Source: Chelatococcus asaccharovorans
GTDB lineage: Bacteria > Pseudomonadota > Alphaproteobacteria > Rhizobiales > Beijerinckiaceae
Length of the DNA: 64,000 nucleotides
Reading direction: 5' to 3'
Assembly: GCF_003201475.1 (NCBI RefSeq)
Contig: NZ_QJJK01000007.1
Location: forward strand, 186,001-250,000
Both the position numbers and the translations under genes were made by a program. Below, piece by piece: positions 60,503 through 64,000 of this stretch. Within the stretch, counting starts at the first letter, position 1, and each line of letters starts with the position of its first letter. The notes below the pieces were generated by a model. It had not been told where the DNA came from and did not search any database. It worked only from the letters and a program-made list of their open reading frames with translations.

Positions 60503-61543
60503 TCAGGCGACGGCGCGGGTCTCGATCAGCGCCCAGGGGCGGCGGTCGATCCAGGTTTCGATGTCGAAACTGCCCGCGAGGAAGCCCCATTCGTGCAGAA
60601 AGTCCTTGTAATGGCCGACCGCGTCGACCAGCTCCGCCTCGAGCCCGATGCCGAGATGCCTGTGGAGGTCCGGCCCGTTGGCCGCGGCGACCACTTCTTC
60701 TGAGGCCCCCACCTCGCGGGCAACGAAGCGGCGCACCTCGTCGGCATGCGTCTGCGCCCAGTCACTCGTCCGCTTCAGCGTCTCGATCAGCGTCGCGACG
60801 AGGTCTGGCCTCTCCTCCGCCAGTCGTTCATCGACGGTGAGGAGGCGCGGCGAGCCGGAATTGACGCGGATCTTCGGATCGGGATGGAAGCCGAACTCCA
60901 CCACTGTCCGGGTGGCGAAGAGATTGGCGATGCTGATGCCCGGCGTTCCCTTCACGTAGATGGCATCCACCTCACCGCGCAGAAGAGCAGCCATTTCCGG
61001 CCCATAGGCCTGGCGGTTACGCAGGCCGTAAAGCTGCGGTCCCTCGCGATCGTCGAGCACCGAGTCGGGCAGCGGGATGTCGACGATCTCGACGTCGTCA
61101 GGGGTGAGCCCCTCCAACGACAATGCCGAGACGAGGCCCTTCAGCGCCGTCGCAGCCATGAAATCGACGATGCCGGGCGGGCGGCGGGCGATGCCGAAAC
61201 GCCGGCCGGCGAGATCCTTCGTCGTCGCGATGCCGCTGTCCGGCAAAGTGATGATCGCCTGGAACTCATCGGTCCAGGTGATGCCGACCAGTCGGGTCCG
61301 ACTGCCCTCGGAGCGTGCGCGGATCGGCGGCACGTTGCCGCCATGGCGGAAGGAATAGTCGAGGTGGTGATTGAAATGACTCGACCGGATGTTTCGGTCC
61401 TTGCTGTCGATGATCGAGTTGAGGGTGATTCCCTGTTTAGAGAATGAATCTTCGAGAAGGCCGAGCTGTACTGAAAGCCCAACCGGCGTCGGGACCGGAC
61501 ATCTCGTGTACCAGATTTGCGAAATATTGCCCTCACGTGTCAT
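60503..61543 (-). CDS. DszB-like putative sulfinate desulfinase (NMT1-like fold, no signal peptide), paralogue 2
   Basis: This 346-residue paralogue of the protein at 58208-59245 starts MTREGNISQIWYTRCPVPTP, with Cys15 in place and no signal peptide. SHFNHHLDYSFRHGGNVPP gives His56, Arg66 and Gly69 at the DszB spacing. The two share LVGITWTDEFQAII-type, LKGLVSALSLEGLTPDDVEI and WIDRR segments but differ widely elsewhere, consistent with different substrates. GGAGGG precedes the ATG at 61543. It is the first gene of the minus-strand operon, immediately downstream of the divergent regulatory region. Confidence 0.8.
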   Translation of the reverse strand: MTREGNISQIWYTRCPVPTPVGLSVQLGLLEDSFSKQGITLNSIIDSKDRNIRSSHFNHHLDYSFRHGGNVPPIRARSEGSRTRLVGITWTDEFQAIITLPDSGIATTKDLAGRRFGIARRPPGIVDFMAATALKGLVSALSLEGLTPDDVEIVDIPLPDSVLDDREGPQLYGLRNRQAYGPEMAALLRGEVDAIYVKGTPGISIANLFATRTVVEFGFHPDPKIRVNSGSPRLLTVDERLAEERPDLVATLIETLKRTSDWAQTHADEVRRFVAREVGASEEVVAAANGPDLHRHLGIGLEAELVDAVGHYKDFLHEWGFLAGSFDIETWIDRRPWALIETRAVA

Positions 61544-61873
61544 TAAGACCCTCCACTAGCGATAAAACCGCGCGAATATTCGATAAATCTTGAATTTATC
61601 GAATTTTAATCAATTTTTCGCACGACAATGACGCGGTTTTCCATAAGACAGCCAAGGCGCAGCCGGCACTGGAAATACCATTCCCCGATCTCGGGGCTGC
61701 CAAGCTGCATTCGCTGAATCATATTTGACAAAGCCTATAGAATTAGTCAACAATCAAAAATCACGGCATCCCGTGCTGCGGCAATCGGAAGCATCGCGGC
61801 TTTCCTGCGCTTCGCCGGGAACCTGCCGACCTTCAAGCCCCCCCGAGAACTCACCGACGAAGAGACCCTGTTC
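61544..61873. promoter_or_regulatory. AT-rich divergent regulatory region with perfect palindrome
   Basis: This 330-bp gap separates the desulfurisation-like operon from the divergent peptide-type importer. ATTCGATAAAT (61578-61588) and ATTTATCGAAT (61594-61604) form a perfect 11-bp inverted repeat with a 5-bp spacer, 35 bp upstream of the DszB-like start. A TTGACA box (61725-61730) faces the importer but lacks a convincing -10. No coding frame is supported. The local AT content is far above the rest of the window. Confidence 0.75.
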
Positions 61874-62860
61874 ATGCCGGCGCTTGTGAGAATTGGACGA
61901 ACGCTGAGACGCACCCTGCTGCAGGCCGTTCCGACGATGCTCGGGATCGTCATTCTGAATTTCTTCCTGCTGCAGCTTGCCCCGGGCGACGCGGCCGATG
62001 TCATGGCCGGCGAGGCGGGATCGGCGACGGTGGAGACCATGGCAGCGCTCCGGTCGCGCTTCGGGCTCGACAATCCCCTGCTCACGCAATTAGGGCACTA
62101 CCTCAGCAATCTCATGCAGCTCAGCCTCGGCTTCTCGCCGCGTTACGGGATGCCGGTCGCCGATCTGATCGCGCAGCGGCTGCCGGGCACGCTGACACTG
62201 ATGGTGGTGGCGCTCATGGTCGCCATCCTCATCGGCGTGGTGCTCGGCTCGCTGATGGCGACCTTTGCCGGGCGCCTTCCGGACCGCGTGCTGTCGGTCT
62301 TCTCGCTGCTCTTTTATTCGATCCCGAGCTTCTGGATCGGCCTCATGCTGATCGTCTTCTTCTCGGTGAAACTCGGCTGGCTGCCGAGCGGCGGTGCGGG
62401 CACGATCGGCTCGCGCCTGACGGGCCTGCCCGCGCTTCTGGACAAGGCGCGCTACATGGTGCTGCCGGCGACCTCGCTGGCGCTCTTCTACGTGGCGATC
62501 TATGCACGCCTGACGCGCGCCTCGATGTTGGAAGTCAAGAACCAGGATTTCGTCCGCACGGCCTATGCCAAGGGCCTGACGCCCTTCGGCGTCACGGCGC
62601 GGCATATCCTGCGCAACGCCCTGATCCCGATCACGACGATGGCGGGTATGCATATCGGCGGCATGCTCGGCGGAGCCGTGGTGGTGGAGACGGTCTATAG
62701 CTGGCCGGGGCTCGGGCGGCTTGCCTTCGAGGCGGTGATGGGCCGCGATTTCACCGTCCTGCTCGGCATCCTGCTGCTGTCCTCGCTTCTCGTCATCGTC
62801 GCCAATGCCGCCGTGGATCTCGTCCACGCCTGGCTCGATCCCCGTATTGGAGCCCGCTGA
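61874..62860 (+). CDS. Dipeptide/nickel-type ABC permease, DppB-like
   Basis: This 328-residue inner-membrane permease starts with a typical first helix (LLQAVPTMLGIVILNFFLLQ) followed by LAPGDAADVMAGEAG, the DppB/OppB pattern. The central segment SLLFYSIPSFWIGLMLIVFF precedes RYMVLPATSLALFYVAIYAR. The coupling loop NQDFVRTAYAKGLTPFGVTA, with RHILRNALIPITTMAGMHIG, contacts the ATPase. About six helices. Its stop shares one base with the next start (TGATG). The importer may deliver the sulfur-containing substrate of the divergent operon. Confidence 0.92.
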   Translation: MPALVRIGRTLRRTLLQAVPTMLGIVILNFFLLQLAPGDAADVMAGEAGSATVETMAALRSRFGLDNPLLTQLGHYLSNLMQLSLGFSPRYGMPVADLIAQRLPGTLTLMVVALMVAILIGVVLGSLMATFAGRLPDRVLSVFSLLFYSIPSFWIGLMLIVFFSVKLGWLPSGGAGTIGSRLTGLPALLDKARYMVLPATSLALFYVAIYARLTRASMLEVKNQDFVRTAYAKGLTPFGVTARHILRNALIPITTMAGMHIGGMLGGAVVVETVYSWPGLGRLAFEAVMGRDFTVLLGILLLSSLLVIVANAAVDLVHAWLDPRIGAR

Positions 62861-63861
62861 TGTCTACCACCGATATCGCAACCCTGCGCGGCGTCGCGAC
62901 TGACCGGCAGGTCGAGGCGGCCGAGCAGCCTGCGCCGCCCACCCCTGCGGAAGCACCTTCTTGGTCCAACATGCGGGCGCCGGACGCCCGTTCGCAGCAG
63001 AGCGCCGCGGTCTCGGTCACCAACGGTCGCCGGGCGCTCAAGGTCTTCCTGTCCAATCCAAACGCCCTGTTCGGCACGGGCTTCCTGGCCTTCGTCATCC
63101 TCATCGCCCTGATCGCGCCGGTCATCTATCCCGGCGATCCGCTCTCCATGGTGGGCCGTCCCTTCCTCTGGCCTGGCCAGAACCCGGCCTTTCCGCTGGG
63201 CACGGATTCGCTTGGTCGCGACGTGCTCGCGGGCATCGTGCACGGCGCGCGCATTTCGCTTTTCGTCGGTCTGGTGGCGACAGCGCTCAGTCTTACGTTC
63301 GGCGTGGTGCTCGGCGCGGTCGCCGGCTATTTCGGCGGCCGGATCGACGACCTGCTGGTGCGGCTGATCGAGATCTTCCAGACACCCCCGAGCTTCGTGC
63401 TGCTGGTCGTGCTGGTGGCGATCGCACGGCCTTCGGCCACGACCGTAACCTTGGCGATCGCCATCATCTCCTGGCCGACGGTGGCGCGGCTGACGCGCGC
63501 CGAGTTCCGCGCGATCCGCGAGAAGGACTTCGTGGTCGCTGCCCGCAGTCTCGGCTACGGCCATAGGCGCATCATCTTCAGTGAGATCCTGCCGAATGCG
63601 CTGCCGCCGATCATCGTCACGTCCTCCGTCATGGTGGCGACCGCCATCCTGATGGAATCGGCGCTGTCCTTCATGGGGCTCGGCGATCCGAACGTGGTGA
63701 GCTGGGGCTCGATGATCGGTACGGGTCGTGAGCTCGTGCGTACCGCCTGGTATCTGACGGCGCTGCCGGGGCTTGCCATCGTCGTCACGGTGCTGGCGCT
63801 CAACCTGATCGGCGATGGCCTGAACGACGCTCTCAACCCCCGCTTCTCGCAGGAGGGGTAG
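62860..63861 (+). CDS. Dipeptide/nickel-type ABC permease, DppC-like
   Basis: This 333-residue partner permease has a long polar N-terminus (residues 1-65), then the DppC markers [60 protein letters not shown] and the coupling loop [20 protein letters not shown] with [36 protein letters not shown] closes the family pattern. About six helices. Its stop lies 4 bp before the ATPase start. Confidence 0.93.
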   Translation: MSTTDIATLRGVATDRQVEAAEQPAPPTPAEAPSWSNMRAPDARSQQSAAVSVTNGRRALKVFLSNPNALFGTGFLAFVILIALIAPVIYPGDPLSMVGRPFLWPGQNPAFPLGTDSLGRDVLAGIVHGARISLFVGLVATALSLTFGVVLGAVAGYFGGRIDDLLVRLIEIFQTPPSFVLLVVLVAIARPSATTVTLAIAIISWPTVARLTRAEFRAIREKDFVVAARSLGYGHRRIIFSEILPNALPPIIVTSSVMVATAILMESALSFMGLGDPNVVSWGSMIGTGRELVRTAWYLTALPGLAIVVTVLALNLIGDGLNDALNPRFSQEG

Positions 63862-63865
63862 ACCC

Positions 63866-64000
63866 ATGGCCCCGCTTCTCCAGGTCGAAAATCTCACCAT
63901 CCGTTTTCCGCGCGCCGAGCCGGTCCGCAATCTTTCCTTCGAGGCGGGCGAGGGGGAGACTCTGGCGATCGTCGGCGAATCCGGCTCGGGAAAATCGCTG
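63866..64000 (+). CDS. Dipeptide/nickel-type ABC ATPase, DppD-like, N-terminal 45 codons only
   Basis: AGGAGGGG precedes the ATG at 63866. The visible part reads [15 protein letters not shown], a typical ATPase opening, and reaches Walker A in [13 protein letters not shown], where the window ends. The GESGSGKS form is characteristic of peptide-type (Opp/Dpp) ATPases. The binding protein and second ATPase are presumably downstream, outside the window. Confidence 0.92.
   Translation, partial: MAPLLQVENLTIRFPRAEPVRNLSFEAGEGETLAIVGESGSGKSL

Noticed and set aside
58208-61543. DszB-like proteins as periplasmic binding proteins of the neighbouring importer
   Set aside because: No signal peptides, catalytic residues of DszB conserved, and the adjacent importer is of the peptide type, which uses a different binding-protein family.
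1-64000. Mobile island, prophage or CRISPR
   Set aside because: No transposase, integrase, phage gene, attachment-site duplication at the tRNA-Glu, or regularly spaced repeat array was found; the repeats seen are short intergenic palindromes.

Overview
The window is GC-rich DNA from a bacterium. Tight gene packing, ATGA and TGATG start/stop overlaps, the neighbourhoods metY / CoA-binding protein / rplM-rpsI / argC and aminotransferase-hom-glpX-recJ, and a class I PHA synthase all point to an alphaproteobacterium, most likely of the order Hyphomicrobiales (Rhizobiales). The genus cannot be fixed from the sequence alone. There is no rRNA, CRISPR array, transposase, integrase or phage gene. The only RNA gene seen is a tRNA-Glu(TTC).

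Region 1 (1-22.4 kb) is core genome. It holds two tandem O-acetylhomoserine-sulfhydrylase-type PLP enzymes (the first cut by the window edge), a CoA-binding protein, ribosomal proteins L13 and S9, an agmatinase-type ureohydrolase, ArgC, an FAH-fold hydrolase, a FadL-type outer-membrane porin, PHA synthase, a small lipoprotein, an AlaC-type aminotransferase, homoserine dehydrogenase, class II fructose-bisphosphatase, RecJ, tRNA-Glu, a cupin, an unrecognised winged-helix regulator, an MFS carrier and two glutathione S-transferases. Two families of palindromic intergenic repeats are scattered here; one also occurs at 33.8 kb.

Region 2 (22.7-33.8 kb, + strand) is a hexuronate/sugar-acid operon. 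A FadR-type regulator with a strong palindromic operator precedes a sugar-binding protein, two MalF/MalG-type permeases with no ATPase, an FAD oxidoreductase, mannonate dehydratase, a PfkB kinase (KDG-kinase-like), KDPG aldolase, an epimerase-type SDR, a Gfo/Idh/MocA oxidoreductase and a classical SDR. The inferred route is import, oxidation/reduction to mannonate, 2-keto-3-deoxygluconate, KDPG, then pyruvate plus glyceraldehyde-3-phosphate.

Region 3 (33.9-53.6 kb) holds two divergently organised catabolic units. Each pairs a taurine/nitrate-type (NMT1/SsuABC-like) ABC importer with a DapA-type aldolase and a mandelate-racemase-type enolase. The left unit (minus strand, 44.7 to 34.5 kb) adds a second FAD oxidoreductase, an enoyl-CoA hydratase, a fused CoA-transferase and an unusual epimerase, and diverges from a GntR regulator. 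The right unit has a NanR-like regulator, a NanA-like lyase and an SDR on the minus strand, facing permease, binding protein, ATPase, DapA-like and enolase genes on the plus strand. The substrates are unknown.

Region 4 (53.7-64 kb) looks like an organosulfur-desulfurisation locus. Seven minus-strand genes encode a DszA/NtaA-type flavin monooxygenase, two NAD(P)-binding Rossmann proteins, an aromatic-hydroxylase-type FAD monooxygenase, a DszC-like acyl-CoA-dehydrogenase-fold protein and two DszB-like proteins. The DszB-like proteins have no signal peptide and keep the Cys, His, Arg and Gly of the sulfinate desulfinase active site. The operon diverges, across a 330-bp AT-rich region with a perfect 11+5+11 palindrome, from a dipeptide-type ABC importer (dppB, dppC and the start of dppD). 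This locus is the best candidate for an undescribed system.
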